From assembly GCF_008728515.1 (NCBI RefSeq), contig NC_044976.1, forward strand, positions 211,669,467 through 211,733,466: 64,000 nucleotides of DNA, read 5' to 3'. Made by a program: the position numbers and the translations under genes. Below, piece after piece: positions 11,366 through 22,996 of the stretch (position 1 is its first letter; every line of letters starts with the position of its first letter). The notes under the pieces are model-generated. The model was not told the DNA's origin. It made no database searches and worked only from the letters and a program-made list of their open reading frames with translations. The DNA comes from Papio anubis. Taxonomy: Eukaryota > Chordata > Mammalia > Primates > Cercopithecidae.

Positions 11366-11465
11366 TATTCGTGCTCGTAGGAAGCAGAGTCCTCCACATC
11401 ACAAACACTCATTCAACAGACAGACACTCAATGGAAACTGCCAGTTATTTATTTAAACAATTAAG

Positions 11466-11575
11466 GACCAGTGCAGTGGCTCACAGCTGTAATCCCAGCA
11501 CTTTGGGCGGCCAAGGTAGGAGCTGGAGATCAGGCTGGGCAACACGGTGAAATCCTGTCTCTTAAAAAAAAATCA
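11466..11575 (+). repeat. Alu left-arm fragment
   Basis: GGACCAGTGCAGTGGCTCAC to AACACGGTGAAATCCTGTCTC, then an A-rich tail. Internal deletion after CCAAGGTAGGAG. Resembles a free left Alu monomer. Confidence 0.75.
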
Positions 11576-11579
11576 AAAA

Positions 11580-12154
11580 AATACAAAAACCCATAAAAAA
11601 ACCTACACAAGATGGCTATTTATGTTTATTGTTACAGAATCCAGAGGAAGCTTTAGTCCAAGGAAGTTAAACATCAATTGTGTTAGTAGCTTAGAAACAA
11701 GACAATCATGCACTGTGTTCTCTGTTGGATTTTCAGGGGTTAATCAGAGGCAGCTGAGAAATGCTTTGGATCTGGTTTCGCTTGTAATCTGTGATCTGCC
11801 AGAGGAGATGAAAAGGGGACAAGTGACATAACCAATGAGGAAATACAGGGACAACACGTTGGTATAGAATGTACCAGCAATAATGAAATTAACACCCAAA
11901 ATGCAAGAGGAGGCACCTTCTGAAAGGCTTTAATCAGTCATGGATCCCTGGAAAATCCCCAAGCCCAAATAAACTATGGAATTTTAGTTTTTTTTTTTCT
12001 TTGAGGATCTGTAAACATTCCACGTACCTGCTTTTTCCAGTTAGGAGTAGGAAAATAAAATGTATTTTAGAAACTACATTATGTTATTTAGAAACTATAG
12101 TTTTGAGAAAGTTGAGAGTGTATCTAGAAGAAGGTATTTAAAAGCAGGAAAGAG
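11580..12154. other. Intronic sequence, no feature recognised
   Basis: A-rich start from the preceding SINE tail, otherwise unassigned. The frame across 11547-11831 begins in that A-rich tail and has no family features. Confidence 0.4.
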
Positions 12155-12435
12155 GGCCAGGCACAGCAGCTCACACCTGTAATCCCAGCATTTTGGAAGG
12201 CAGACGTGGTGGATCACTTGAGGTCAGGAGTTTGAGACCAGCCTGGCCAACATGGTGAAACCCCATCTCTACTATAAATACAAAAATTAGCCAGATGTGT
12301 CGGTGCATGCCTGTAATCCCAGCTACTCAGGAGGCTGAGGCAGGAGAATCGCTTGAACCCAGGAGGTGGAGGTTGCAGTGAGCCAAGATTGCGCCACTGC
12401 ACTCTAGCCTGGGTGATGGAGTGAGATGCTGTCTC

Positions 12436-12464
<29 letters not shown>
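12155..12464 (+). repeat. Alu, full length with A28 tail
   Basis: GGCCAGGCACAGCAGCTCACACC start and an uninterrupted A-run at 12437-12464. GGAAAGAGG flanks both sides. Confidence 0.96.
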
Positions 12465-12467
<3 letters not shown>

Positions 12468-12805
12468 AAAGAGGAAAAACATCTGCAGAAAAAGGAACAA
12501 ATCCAGATATGAGCAGAAGGAAAAGAAGAGAGAAAAGGTGGAGGGGAGATTAGGACAGAAAGAATGCTAGACATAAGAACGTAACCCAAATCAACAGACA
12601 GGAGAAAATGCAGACAGGATTTCAAACAAGAAGAGGGAGAAAGAGTAACTGAGAGGGAAACAGAGGTGCAGAGTGAGTGAGGAGGGAAGGAGGGGGTACG
12701 GACTGGGGCAAAATAGGAGGAGGGTGGTTGTGGGGTCGTGGGTGATAGAGCCAGTGGTGAAAGAAAGCAGAAAGAGTGAGAGAAAAGAAAGACTCATTCT
12801 CTCCA
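12465..12805. repeat. Purine-rich low-complexity stretch
   Basis: Strong G/A bias on the plus strand (for example GAAAAGAAGAGAGAAAAGG). Reading frames here owe their length to composition, not coding. Confidence 0.6.
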
Positions 12806-13190
12806 GCACCTTCCTAGGAACAACTGACTGGCTTGGGTACTGCCAGGCAGGCAGACAGCAGGTGCATAACCCGTACGGCTGTGCCCAGTCAGGCAGCTGT
12901 CTACCTCTGTGAATGAGCCTCAGCTTTATAAGCTAACACAGGTCTCACCTTTGAGCTTCAAGTCTATACATTTAACCGCCTAGTTGACGTTGCCTCTTAA
13001 ATTTCTTGTAGGTATCCTTCTAATTAAAATATCTGACCCTGTCCCCATCAGCCACTTTCCTCATTTGGGACGTCACCAACCATCCTGCAATGCTGCCTAT
13101 GTTTCTGTTTCTCTGGCCCAAGAATGGAGTTTCAGTAGGTCCTTCGGATGCTGCCTCAAAGGTAGGTTGCAAACCCCTCCTCTTTCCTCA
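12806..13190. other. Intronic sequence, no feature recognised
   Basis: Normal composition, no repeat recognised by eye and no exon-like structure. Confidence 0.35.
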
Positions 13191-14110
13191 CGTCCACTTG
13201 TCACCATGCTGGCGGGAGTCTCCTTTCTGGTCACGCCTCATTCCCATTCTTGTCCCCTTCTCCATGTAGAGGCCAGAGTGATCTTACCTGTGCTTAGATA
13301 TTTCTTAACTCTAATTTAAACCCTTCATTGCACTTCCAATAAAAGCTCCAAGAAGGATAGCTTCAGGGAGAAAAATAAAACAAACCCCTGCTGTGTCTTA
13401 TCACAGCATGTTTGGGGGAAAAAACATTTTCCTCCAGAGCACTTTACCTCAAAAAAGTAGGAAAAGATTCCTAAGAAACTAGGCAAATGAGAAAGGATGG
13501 TAGTTTTAACTCTACAGCATGTAACACAGACTGGACAGCTGGTGTAAGAGAAAACGTGATTAGGTGGGTTTCCTCCAGTACTGAAGATGTTGAAGTTCTA
13601 GAGCAGAAAGAAGGGGATGAGATGCAGGCCACACGATTGCAAGGAGGTAAAATAATTTAGAAGAGGGAATGCTTGGTGTCTCTTCCTGCCCCTTTGGCCT
13701 ACTGTATTGGTCCTAGTAACATTGGTCTTTTCTGAGGTAAGCCAAGCTGGAAAAGTTCTCTGGGCCTTCTGCAAGCCACTTATTCTTCTTGGAATTCTCT
13801 CTCTGCCCCCGCCCCCCAATACCCCTCCTCACTCATAACTGAGACTTTCCATCTTTTGGGTCTTAGTACCACGTCCTCAGAGAGATCTCCAACCACTGAA
13901 GTTGAAATTGATCCCTACCTCCTTTATCACGACACACTGTTTATTCTATTCTATGTAGTCCATCTATCACTGGACTTATTTTATTTCCTTATTTTTCTTA
14001 TAGTCTGACTCTCCCTTCAAACTGAATGTTCACTGAAGGCAGGAGCTATATTTTATTATTGTTCTAGTTTGATCTCCAATGTCTGGCATAATATAGATGA
14101 AATGAGTGAG
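13190..14110 (+). repeat. L2 LINE 3' region, interrupted
   Basis: GCCAGAGTGATCTTACCTG and CCCTTCATTGCACTTCCAATAAAAGCTCC mark L2 sense sequence. After an unmatched block, CAGAGAGATCTCCAACC, TTATTTTATTTCCTTATTT and GTTCACTGAAGGCAGGAGC continue to the L2 terminus. Confidence 0.65.
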
Positions 14111-14534
14111 TAAGTCACTGAAGATAACAGAGAGAAAAGTAAAAATAATTTTTCACTGTTTCTCTTTTCTGGAAATTCTCATAAAAATATCACATTATTT
14201 AGGGAGAGACTTCTTTTTGGCTAGGTGCTTAGCGTGGTGAGAGAAAAGGTGAAGATTTAGGGTGGCTTCAGAGAGTGCAATAAAGTCCCATGGAGGAGGG
14301 TGGCCATGCACAGAGCAACCTCTCCACGGAGGGGTTCCCCTTGCCAAGGGCACACAGCAGGGGGCTGCTACTTCACAGTTTAACTACTTCTGGCATTGAG
14401 ACAAAAGGAGGCATTTGTCTTGGTCATTCCTTGTAGACCACGTTTGATCATCAGAACAAGAGGTCATTATTCTCAGGGCCATTCATTAGGGTGTGTGAAG
14501 AATATCAGGTTCATTCTCCATAGACTGGAGCAGT

Positions 14535-14700
14535 TGCCTTGGTTTAGCCACATCTTAGCACATGTCCTTGGGCTGTCCATTCAGTGTTGCTGGATCTCAG
14601 CCTAAAATCTGTGACCCCGGGAGTCATAATGGCCCCTGTTTCCTTCAAGGGCTATGGGAGGATCAGATAAATTGATGCAAAAGTAAATGTTTTATAAACT
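14535..14700 (+). repeat. MIR SINE fragment
   Basis: TTAGCACATGTCCTTGGGC, then TAAAATCTGTGACC, CTATGGGAGGATCAGATAAA and GTAAATGTTTTATAAAC follow MIR core-to-3' order. Confidence 0.5.
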
Positions 14701-15111
14701 AAGTGGAGACAATTGACAGGCATGATTACCCTTCCAAAGTCTTCATTGTCAGGATATATGCTGTAAAACTATTTCACCTACATTTTATCTTCCAACGGGC
14801 TAACAAGCTGTGGAGTTACTTAGAAAAAACAAAACACATCTCTTGAATATTTAACCAAAAATAGCTCCTTGACCCATCTGTGGTGAGTTCTGGCCTTGGG
14901 GATATAAGGCCACTGTCCCCATGGGCAATCTAGGTATGGCAGAGGCAGGGGGAAACGCAAGCTTCCCCACCTGCCTGGTGTCGCTAGCCCAAGGGGTTGC
15001 CCTGGCAATGCCTCATCCCAGACATTAGGGTTCTCACATTTCTGTTTTCTGATGTGATGGGCATCAGATACTCCCAAGGTTTTAGGTATATATTGTCATT
15101 ATTTTGCTAGG
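14700..15111. other. Intronic sequence, no feature recognised
   Basis: Unassigned sequence ending at the L1 5' truncation point. Confidence 0.4.
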
Positions 15112-15396
15112 GCCTATAAGTATGTGTGTTCTAGGGAACACTTCTACACTGCTGGTGGGAATGTAAACTAGTACAACCACTATGGAAAACAGTGTGGAGA
15201 TTCCTTAAAGAACTAAAATTAGAACTGCCATTGGATCCAGCAATCCCACTACCGGGTATCTACCCAGAGGAAAAGAAGTCATTATACGAAAAAGATACTT
15301 GCACATGCATGTTTATAGCAGCACTGTTCACAATTGCAAAATCATGGAACCAACCCAAATGCCCATCAATCAATGAGAGAATAAAGAAACTGTGAA

Positions 15397-15461
<65 letters not shown>

Positions 15462-15836
15462 GACGGCATACTACTCAGCCACAAAACAGAATGAATTAAC
15501 AGCATTCACAGCAACCTGGATGAGATTGGAGATTATTACTCTAAGTGAAGTAACTCAGGAATGGAAAACCAAACAAACATTATGTATTCTCACTCATAAG
15601 TGGGAGCTAAACTATGAGGATGCAAAGGCATAAGAATGACACAATAGACTTTGGGGACTCAGGAGGAAAGGGTGGGAAGGGGGTGGGGGACAAAAGACTA
15701 CAAGTTGGGTTCAGTGTATACTGCTCGGGTGATGGGTGCACCAAAATCTCACAAATCACCACTAAAGAATTTACTCGTGTAACCAAACACCACCTGTTCC
15801 CCAAAGACCTATGGAAATTAAAAAAATAAAAATAAA
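15112..15836 (+). mobile_element. L1 (L1P-type), 5' truncated, 3' end
   Basis: Begins inside ORF2 (ACACTGCTGGTGGGAATGTAAAC; peptide WRFLKELKLELPLDPAIPL) and runs through the 3' UTR (AAGGGGGTGGGGGACAAAAG, GATGGGTGCACCAAAATC) to an A-rich tail. The ORF2 end is interrupted by a stop and a (TCTA)15 microsatellite. Only the last roughly 0.7 kb of a 6-kb element is present, so it cannot move. Confidence 0.93.
15401..15460. repeat. (TCTA)15 microsatellite inside L1
   Basis: Fifteen uninterrupted TCTA units. They sit where L1 ORF2 normally reads GAAATTGTGGTATATATAC, so the array grew inside the element. Confidence 0.97.
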
Positions 15837-17330
15837 AAACAGAGATAATAAGGGAAAAAAGTATCTGTGTTCTAGAACTTGGATCAACAATGGAAGGGTT
15901 GGAGGCAGATTTGGGATCGATGTTGAGAAAGACTTTTCTAATAAAAAGAGAAACTCAGCAAAAAACTGCTGAGGCAGAAGTGAGCCACTGTCACCTAAAT
16001 GTCCTGCAGGGGCTGGCCGTGGTACAAGGCACTTCCAGGAGAGTTCCGCATCAGGAGCACTGTTGTTTCTGTCCTCTACCACCTCTGAGAATTCCATGTG
16101 GGGTTTCTGGTCTCAGAGCGCAAAGAGAGCAGAGCTCCCCAAAATGCATTTCTTTCCCTCAGAAAATGTCCCAAGGCCTTACCTACCTGTTCTTTTGTTT
16201 CTTCTACTTGGATGCTTATATTTTAACTGATGAAACATTCTTCTCTTTAACAATCTCGCTTTTTTTTTCTTAGGTCTACATGTAAATGCCAGGTGACACA
16301 GACAGCCTGACAATACTGACTAAAAATAACTTGAAAATAAAAACACTTAAGGCTGCCTTAAACATGGCATTTTCCATCTGTTTTAGATGCAGTGTCCGAG
16401 ACTGTCTGGCAGGCAATTTCAGAGTGAGAGAAGGATCGAAGGCCAACTCCTCAGCCACCGCCATGGCGGCGTGTCTCTACATTTCAGGAAGGCTTCCATC
16501 TGAGGACCTCTACCCCACAGGGGAGTAACAGGAATTCAAAAAAATCTGCCTTCATCTCTCTCTCCAAGAAAAATGCCTCTGAGATCACTGAATGTGAAAT
16601 AAAGGGAAGACTCATCATCTTGTAAATCCTACCCTTTGCTCAAGGATTTAAGTTTAGAAATTGATAAATAAGGATTCAAAGGTAAGAGTTAACTCATGTC
16701 AACTCAAAGATGATTGAAACCCAAGTGACCGAGGTGAGGGGCTAAAGAGAATTGGGGTTGTGAACGTCTGTCTTACGTGAGGGGGATGGACAGAAATAAA
16801 TTCAGTGAGAACCAGGCAGGCTTTGAGGTGGAGAATAAGATGCTATAGGTTGTGAAAATGGTCCGAGCTATTTTTGTTGTTGTTATTGGTTTGGTTTGGG
16901 GTGAGGATTGGCAAAAGGCAAAAATGTTATCTAGACAGATGCAAGTGGATTAAAGTGAATTTGACTTTCATATTTAAAAAACAACAGCTAGAAGGCAAAT
17001 AAAACCTTTGAATTTTCATTAACAAACCTGAAAATGTAGTGTCTGTGTTTATACATGGTGAAAGTACTGCAGGAATTCCCAGGGAATCTTGCCCTCACAC
17101 GCTGTCTATGCATCATAGCGGGTTGGGAGTAGTGCCCTGTGGGGAAGATGGAATCATCCCAACTCCATTTTACAACTGATGCCCTGCAGGTGCAGGCTCG
17201 GATCAGCATTACTGTGGCACTTATTATTTAGGGGATCAAGACATCAGAAAGGTATTTAATGATGGGCCCTCTATGTACAGGATCAGGCCTAAATATTTCT
17301 CATTGCAAGTATAGTTCTATCATGGTGTCT
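15837..17330. other. Intronic sequence, mostly unassigned
   Basis: No transposon recognised over about 1.5 kb. Contains a small CpG-bearing block at 16440-16475 (GCCACCGCCATGGCGGCG), discussed in the findings. No splice-supported exon. Confidence 0.4.
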
Positions 17331-17405
17331 AACACACACACACAATGTATATACACATATATAAATGCATACACATGTACATATAAATGTACGCACACAT
17401 ATATA
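17331..17405. repeat. Degenerate (CA)n/(TA)n microsatellite
   Basis: AACACACACACACAATG followed by interspersed ACATATATA and ACACATGTACATATA motifs. Confidence 0.8.
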
Positions 17406-17728
17406 CTAAATGCTTATTATGCTATACACAATATATTGAATTACAGTTAAGTGACTCTTCAAATATAGCTATATTTAAATGTATGTGTTCACTGTACACT
17501 TACAAAGAAGTACATTTAAGCAATGTGATGTCTCTAGAGCAGAAATAGGAAGTCCTCCTTTGCCCTAACTCTGCTCCCTCTTCCAGAGGTGATCACTGTG
17601 AACAGTTTGGTGTGTATTTTCCAGACTCTTTTCCGCCCACATCTGTATACATGCACATCTGTGTGCTCCTACATATTTGGGGGCTTTGTTTACAGAAATG
17701 GGATGATGTATACCTCTCCAAGTATTAT

Positions 17729-17822
17729 TATTTTTTAGAGACGGGGACTCACTACTTTTCCCAGGCTGGACTCAAACTCCTGGGCTCAAGCGACCCTCCC
17801 ACCTCAGTCTCCTGAGTAAGTA
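17729..17822 (-). repeat. Alu monomer fragment (FLAM/AluJ-like), minus strand
   Basis: TTTTTTAGAGACGGGGACTCAC, CTCAAACTCCTGGGCTCAAGCG and CCACCTCAGTCTCCTGAG. The rest of the element is missing. Confidence 0.75.
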
Positions 17823-18039
17823 CCGCCTCTCAAGTAGGAGGCATGTGGGCTGATGCTAACCCCTTGATTCAGTCTTGGGCTTCTTTCAGAGGACATGGGA
17901 CAACGAGGAACCCAGGCCGAGGCCAGGTAATGAGCCAGCCTGGGGCAGCTCAGCCAGCCCAGGAGGGCCCTGTCTTCCTCCCCTCTTCCTTACTGCCACT
18001 GGACTTACTTCAAGAACTCACCCTCGCCCCAACCTATTT

Positions 18040-18880
18040 CTGCAGGACTTCCTAAATGTTTGCCTTATTCCAGTCTCAGCCTTTTCAATCCATTTCCTGA
18101 CAGCTGTCTCTTTTCTGACTAAAACCTTTCAGAGGTTTTCCATGAACTTCAAGGCTAAGTCCATGCTTCTCTGCACAACACCCAAGCCCCACAATGTCTC
18201 TGTCTTCTCTCTCCACTCATAGTTGGCCTTGTATGTTGCAGCCACACAGGTGACTGACTGCCTTTTCTCTGAACCACAAACCACTTCAGCTCTATGCAAA
18301 GGAAAACCTTTCTCCAACCAGCTCCTCTCCATGAATCCTTCCAGCTTCAGCTGAGACATCACCTCCTGTAAAAAACCACCCGTGACTTTCCTCTGATCTG
18401 AATGAATTACACACTTTTTTTGGTTTGTTTTGTTTTTGAGACAGAGTCTTGCTCTGTCCCCCATGCTGGAGTGCAATGACGCAATCTCGGTTCACTGCAA
18501 CCTCCACCTCTCAGGTTCAAGCAATTATCCTGCCTCAGCCTCCCAAGTAGCTGGGATTACAGGTACCTGCCATTATGCCCGGCTAATTTTTGTATTTTTG
18601 CAGAGACGGAGTTTCGCCACGTTGGCCAGGCTGGTCTCGAACTCCTGACCTCATGTGATCTGCCCGCCTCGGTCTCCCTAAGTCCTGGGATTATAGGTAA
18701 TTACACACTTATTAAACTGTATCATATATATCTATTTTTACCTGCTTATGTTCTTAGTAATGTGAGCTCTTGAAGGAAAACACCCTCGACCTCACTGTAC
18801 CCCTACTGCTGTCAGTGGAGCCTGGCACAAAGCAGAGACTAAACAAATCCTTGCTGAATGAATGAATGCATGAATGAACC
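18040..18880 (+). repeat. L2 LINE 3' end split by an Alu
   Basis: Contains TTTCAGAGGTTTTCCATGAAC, GAATCCTTCCAGCTTCAGCTGAG and, after the Alu, GTGAGCTCTTGAAGG, GAGCCTGGCACAAAGC and TGCTGAATGAATGAATG. This is the complete L2 3' order and the best-preserved L2 in the window. Confidence 0.85.
18418..18697 (-). repeat. Alu inserted in L2, minus strand, 5' truncated
   Basis: TTTTTGAGACAGAGTCTTGC start; ends CCTGGGATTATAGG, so the element's first bases are missing. AATTACACAC occurs on both sides and is the target-site duplication. Confidence 0.95.
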
Positions 18881-19354
18881 AATGGACATAATAGGGAAAT
18901 GATACTTGTAGCAGGGAAATGGCACTAGTTTGCAGCAGGCCAAGTGTGTTTTAGAGATGTTCCCTGCTGAAATCTCTTGGCAAATTGGCAAATAAAAATT
19001 GTAAGTGTTTGACTTCTGAGAATAACATCAGGATCATTTTATAAGAAGGCAGATTTGGAAGTAAAAATAAGCAATTTACATCAGTAGTGTGCGTTAAATG
19101 ACATGAAATGCTTCTGCAGCTTTCAAAGTCCTGAAACTCTCACAGAACCAGAGACAACGTGACTTCTGCAGTAGACGTAACTCCCCAGTGACCAGTCCTT
19201 CCAACTGAAATTGGTTTATTTGCTATAAAAATTGCTGATCAGAGTAAAAACTTTAGCTCTTTGGGTTTGTGCATTAAATTAGAACAAAACAAAAAAATAT
19301 TCTGCTTTCTAATTAGAGAGAGGGACTCACCCCAGATCTGTGCTAAAAAGATTG

Positions 19355-19965
19355 CCACTAGTCACAGGTCACTATTGAGTCCTTGAAATGTGGCATGTCT
19401 GAACTGAGATGTGCTGTGAGCGTCAGTTAACCACTAGATTCTGAAAAGTCCTTAGCAAAAAAAAAAAAAAAAAATCTCATTATTGTTATTATTTTGAGAT
19501 GCAGTTTCTCTCGTTGCCCAGGCTGAAGTGCAATGGCGCAATCTCAGCTCACCGCAACCTCCACCTCCCGGGTTCAAGCGATTCTCCTGCCTCAGCCTCC
19601 CAAGTAGCTGGGATTACAGGCACGTGCCACCACGCCCAGGTAATTTTGTAATTTTAGTACAGACGGGATTTCTCCATGTTGGTCAGGCTGGTCTCGGATT
19701 CCCGATCTCAGGTGATCTGCCTGCCTCGGCCTCCCAAAGTGCTGGGATTACAGGCATGAGCCACCATACCCGGCCTCATTGTCGTTTTGTATTGATGATA
19801 TGTTAAAATGGTATTCAGAATATACTGAATTACATAAAATATTGTGAAAATTAATTTTCCCTGTTTCTTTTTGTATTTTTATGTGGCAGTGGGGAAATTT
19901 TAGGTTATATATGTGGCTCACATTCATGGCCTAGGCTTATATCTATTGGACAGCACTGCTTTATT
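19355..19965 (+). mobile_element. hAT-like MER element split by an Alu
   Basis: Left part GCCACTAGTCACAGGTCACTAT; right part ends CTATTGGACAGCACTGC. Same family as 2500-2762. The Alu lies at 19486-19775 behind an A19 run at 19457-19475. Confidence 0.45.
19486..19775 (-). repeat. Alu, minus strand
   Basis: TTTTGAGATGCAGTTTCTCTCG start and ACCATACCCGGCC end. CTCATTATTGT before and CTCATTGTCGT after are a diverged target-site duplication. Confidence 0.95.
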
Positions 19966-20725
19966 TTTTTTAATGTTATTATTTTTAAAATTTGTATATA
20001 TTTATGGGGTTTTTGAGAGAGAGTCTCGCTCTGTCACCCAGGCCGGAGTGCAGTGGCTCAATCTTGGCTCACTGCAACCTCTGCCTCCCAGGTTCAAGTG
20101 ATTCTTCTGCCTCAGCCTCTTGAGTAGCTAGGATTACGGGCGCCCGCCACCATGCCCAGCTAATTTTTGTATTTTTAGAAGAGATGGTGTTTCACCATGT
20201 TGGCCAGGCTGGTCTTGAACACCTGGCCCTAAGTGATCTGCCTGCCTCGGCCTCCCAAAGGTTTGGGATTACAGGTGTGAGCCATGATGCCCAACCAGTA
20301 CAAGTACAATTTTGCTACACTGATTTATTGCACTGTGGTGAAATCATGGCCTTCAGTGTATCCACTGAAGGAACATGCAATGTACCCACCAAGCAACCAC
20401 CCACCATTCACCTCCCATCCCTCCAAGTCCCCACTGTCCATCATTCTGCACTCCGCCTCCATGTGGACACATTATTTGCCTCCCACTTATGAGTGAGAAC
20501 ATGCAGTATTTGTCTATCTGTGTCTGAGTTGTTTCCCTTAAGATAATGGCCTCCGGTTCCATCCATGTTGCTGCAAAATACATGATTTCATTCTTTTTTT
20601 TTTCTTTCACAGATGAATAGTATTTCATCATGTATATATACACCACATTTTCTTTATCCAGTCCTTCACTGATAGACACTTAAGCAGATTCCATATCTTG
20701 GCTATTATGAATACTGCTGGAGTGC
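19966..20725 (-). mobile_element. L1 3' end, antisense, split by an Alu
   Basis: AAATTTGTATATATTTATGGGG, then after the Alu ACAAGTACAATTTTGC, TCCCACTTATGAGTGAGAAC, GGCCTCCGGTTCCATCCATG and CACCACATTTTCTTTATCC: the reverse of the L1 3' UTR and ORF2 end. The type resembles L1MA/L1PB. No intact frame. Confidence 0.88.
20011..20296 (-). repeat. Alu inside L1, minus strand
   Basis: TTTTTGAGAGAGAGTCTCGC start, GCCATGATGCCCAACC end. It interrupts the L1 text between TTATGGGG and ACAAGTACAATT. Confidence 0.95.
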
Positions 20726-21399
20726 TACCTGAGAGATGCAAATTGCCCAGAGCTAAGAGTTTACTGCTCTGCAGACGAAACCTTTAGGCCGTTTTGATTA
20801 ATCACTCTCTAAAACGTTTAAGCACATTTCTTTTGTCCTGAACTGGAAGCAATGAGTAAATGAACTTTTCCTTTTTCCTAAAGGGAAAGTCATAGTCATG
20901 CTGAAGGCGGGGGCCACTGGAGCTTGCTGCGAGGCATGAGGGGCTGGCTCATGCTTGTTGGTACAGGAATACCTGAATTCCAGAATTCCTGTGTTGATTT
21001 CAATGGTCAGTGTGTTTATTCCTGCTTTGTGGACAGCTCTCACTTGTCTGCTCGTGTTTTTTCCTCTGACTTGTGACTTCTTATCAGCCATGAGCTTGGA
21101 AACTAATTCAATCTGTGGTGAGTCTAAGAATAAAAAGATCTTGAATAAGGCCCTAGGAGTCTGCTCCAATGAGTAAAAGGCGATAGCTTTGAGACGTCTT
21201 GGCTGTGCAAGGTCTTTTTGCATACTTTTTGGTTCTTGGTTGAATTCCAGTTAAAGAAGGCCCTCAGCTATGGAAGCTCTAGATTTCTGGGGTACTGCTG
21301 TATATGTGGGATGTTACTATGTATCTGTATCACTGATTCAGCCAATTATTAAGTAAGAGAAACAGTGTGGCACAGGCAAAAAAAAAAAAAAAAAAAAAA
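20726..21399. other. Intronic sequence with a 141-codon minus-strand frame
   Basis: No repeat recognised apart from the A23 run at 21379-21401. An open frame of 141 codons at 20798-21223 (minus) has no recognisable domain, so I do not call it a gene. Confidence 0.4.
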
Positions 21400-21401
21400 A
21401 A

Positions 21402-21610
21402 AGTGTTGCATAAACCAGAAGTTTGAGTGCAAGTCCTAACTGTGGTGTTAACTGATGGAATAATTCCAGAACATTCTTCAGTTAGCCCCCTGGAGACAGT
21501 CTCCTGATCTGTGAAATGAGGCTTCTGAAGCCTGTCCTGCATCTCACACAGGGCTGCAGTGAAGATTAAATGAATCAGGGTTCATGGAAAATTTCTAAAA
21601 AGTACAAAGC
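21402..21610 (+). repeat. MIR SINE
   Basis: GAGTGCAAGTCCTAACTGTGG, CTCCTGATCTGTGAAATGAGG, GGGCTGCAGTGAAGATTAAATGA and ACAAAGCTCTTACTT in MIR order. Confidence 0.7.
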
Positions 21611-21755
21611 TCTTACTTAAAAAGTATGAGTTTATAACCATGTTATGTGTGTGTTTGATTTATCTTAATCTTGCTTTATTATGAAATACAATTTCTCCCA
21701 CAGGCTACTGAGGATGAATTCAGAGCCACCAGTTCTAGAACAAATATGTCTAACA
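21605..21755 (+). repeat. Unassigned dispersed repeat, copy B
   Basis: Partner of 4245-4395. It starts where the MIR fades out, so its true left edge is unclear. Confidence 0.7.
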
Positions 21756-21886
21756 CCTTAGGCAATTCAGAAGTGGACGAGTATTTTCAGGCAGTTCTTG
21801 CAGTCCAAATATGGTACATTTAACTTTGACTAAACAACATAGAAATAATTTAGCATTTGGTGGGTGGGGGTTAAGAAGGTCATGTT

Positions 21887-22190
21887 GGCTGGGTGCGGTG
21901 GCTCATGCCTGTAATCCCAGCACTTTGGGAGGCTGAGACGGGCAGATCACGAGGTCAGGAGATCGAGACCACCCTGGCTAACACGGTGAAACCCCATCTC
22001 TACTAAAAATACAAAAAAAAAATTAGCTGGGCACGGTGGCGGGCGCCTGTAGTCCCAGCCACATGGGAGGCTGAGGCAGGAGAATGGCATGAACCCGGGA
22101 GACGGAGCTTGCAGTGAGTGGAGATCACGCCACTGCACTCTAGCCTGGGTGACAGAGGGAGACTCTGTCTCAAAAAAAAAAAAAAAAAAA
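21887..22190 (+). repeat. AluY-like, full length
   Basis: GGCTGGGTGCGGTGGCTCATG start; GAGGTCAGGAGATCGAGACC is the AluY-type left arm; A20 tail. AAGAAGGTCATGTT and AAGAAGGCCATGTT flank it, a 14-bp target-site duplication with one mismatch. Confidence 0.97.
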
Positions 22191-22599
22191 GAAGGCCATG
22201 TTAAAACGGGGCAAGCAATGGGGCTAAATTTCTATACACAGTTTGCTGAGGGAATTAAAGCTCCAGAAGAGGTTTTTAAAAATATGACAGAATTGGTGTT
22301 GGTGAATTCCACAATAAAGGACTGAAGTGACAGCTAATTACAATAATAGATGCTTCAGCTGTAACACTTGACGTATGCAGAATGATTTATGGGTGTAAGA
22401 GTAATATTCTTGCAAATCATTTTAAGACAAACATTCCAATTTTTTCCAATTAAAATATGAAAGCCAAGAAGTAACAAAAATAGGGCAATAAAATCACCTA
22501 AGTGAATCTTTGTTACTATAGTTGTTAAAATAAATGCATTTCCTAGGTCTGATGGAGACTCAAGGAAATATAGTGAAACATTTTATTTATTTGTCATTT

Positions 22600-22733
22600 G
22601 TTTATTATTTATTTATTTACAGATGGGGTCTCGCTCTGTCACCCAGGCTAGCGTGCCACGGTGCCCTCAAAACTCACTGCGGCCTCAAACTTCCGGGTTC
22701 AAGTGGTCCTCTTTCCTCAGCCTCCTGAATAGC
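22600..22733 (-). repeat. Alu monomer (FLAM-like), minus strand
   Basis: (TTTA)n tail, GATGGGGTCTCGCTCTG, one arm only, ending CCTCCTGAATAGC. Flanked by AGTGAAACATTTTA and AGTGAAACAATTTTA, so it inserted as a monomer. Confidence 0.8.
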
Positions 22734-22996
22734 AGTGAAACAATTTTAATAAACTTTTATTAAAGAAAACAAAATCTGTATATGTATTCAATAAGTTTTG
22801 CCAATTAGAATTTCACCTCAATATTATTCTGAAAACTTCCTTGGCTTAAAGTGGTATTTTGTTGTATTATTTTCCTAATAAGTAGTATATTCTCTACCAT
22901 TTTCAGGGCAATGTCAGAAATGGTACCCAAGTTGATGGGGACCAGATTTTGTGGGAGTTCACTGGTCACTACACCCAACATAAAAAGTGGGTGTCT
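22734..22996. other. Intronic sequence, no feature recognised
   Basis: AT-rich spacer between two SINEs; nothing recognisable. Confidence 0.4.
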
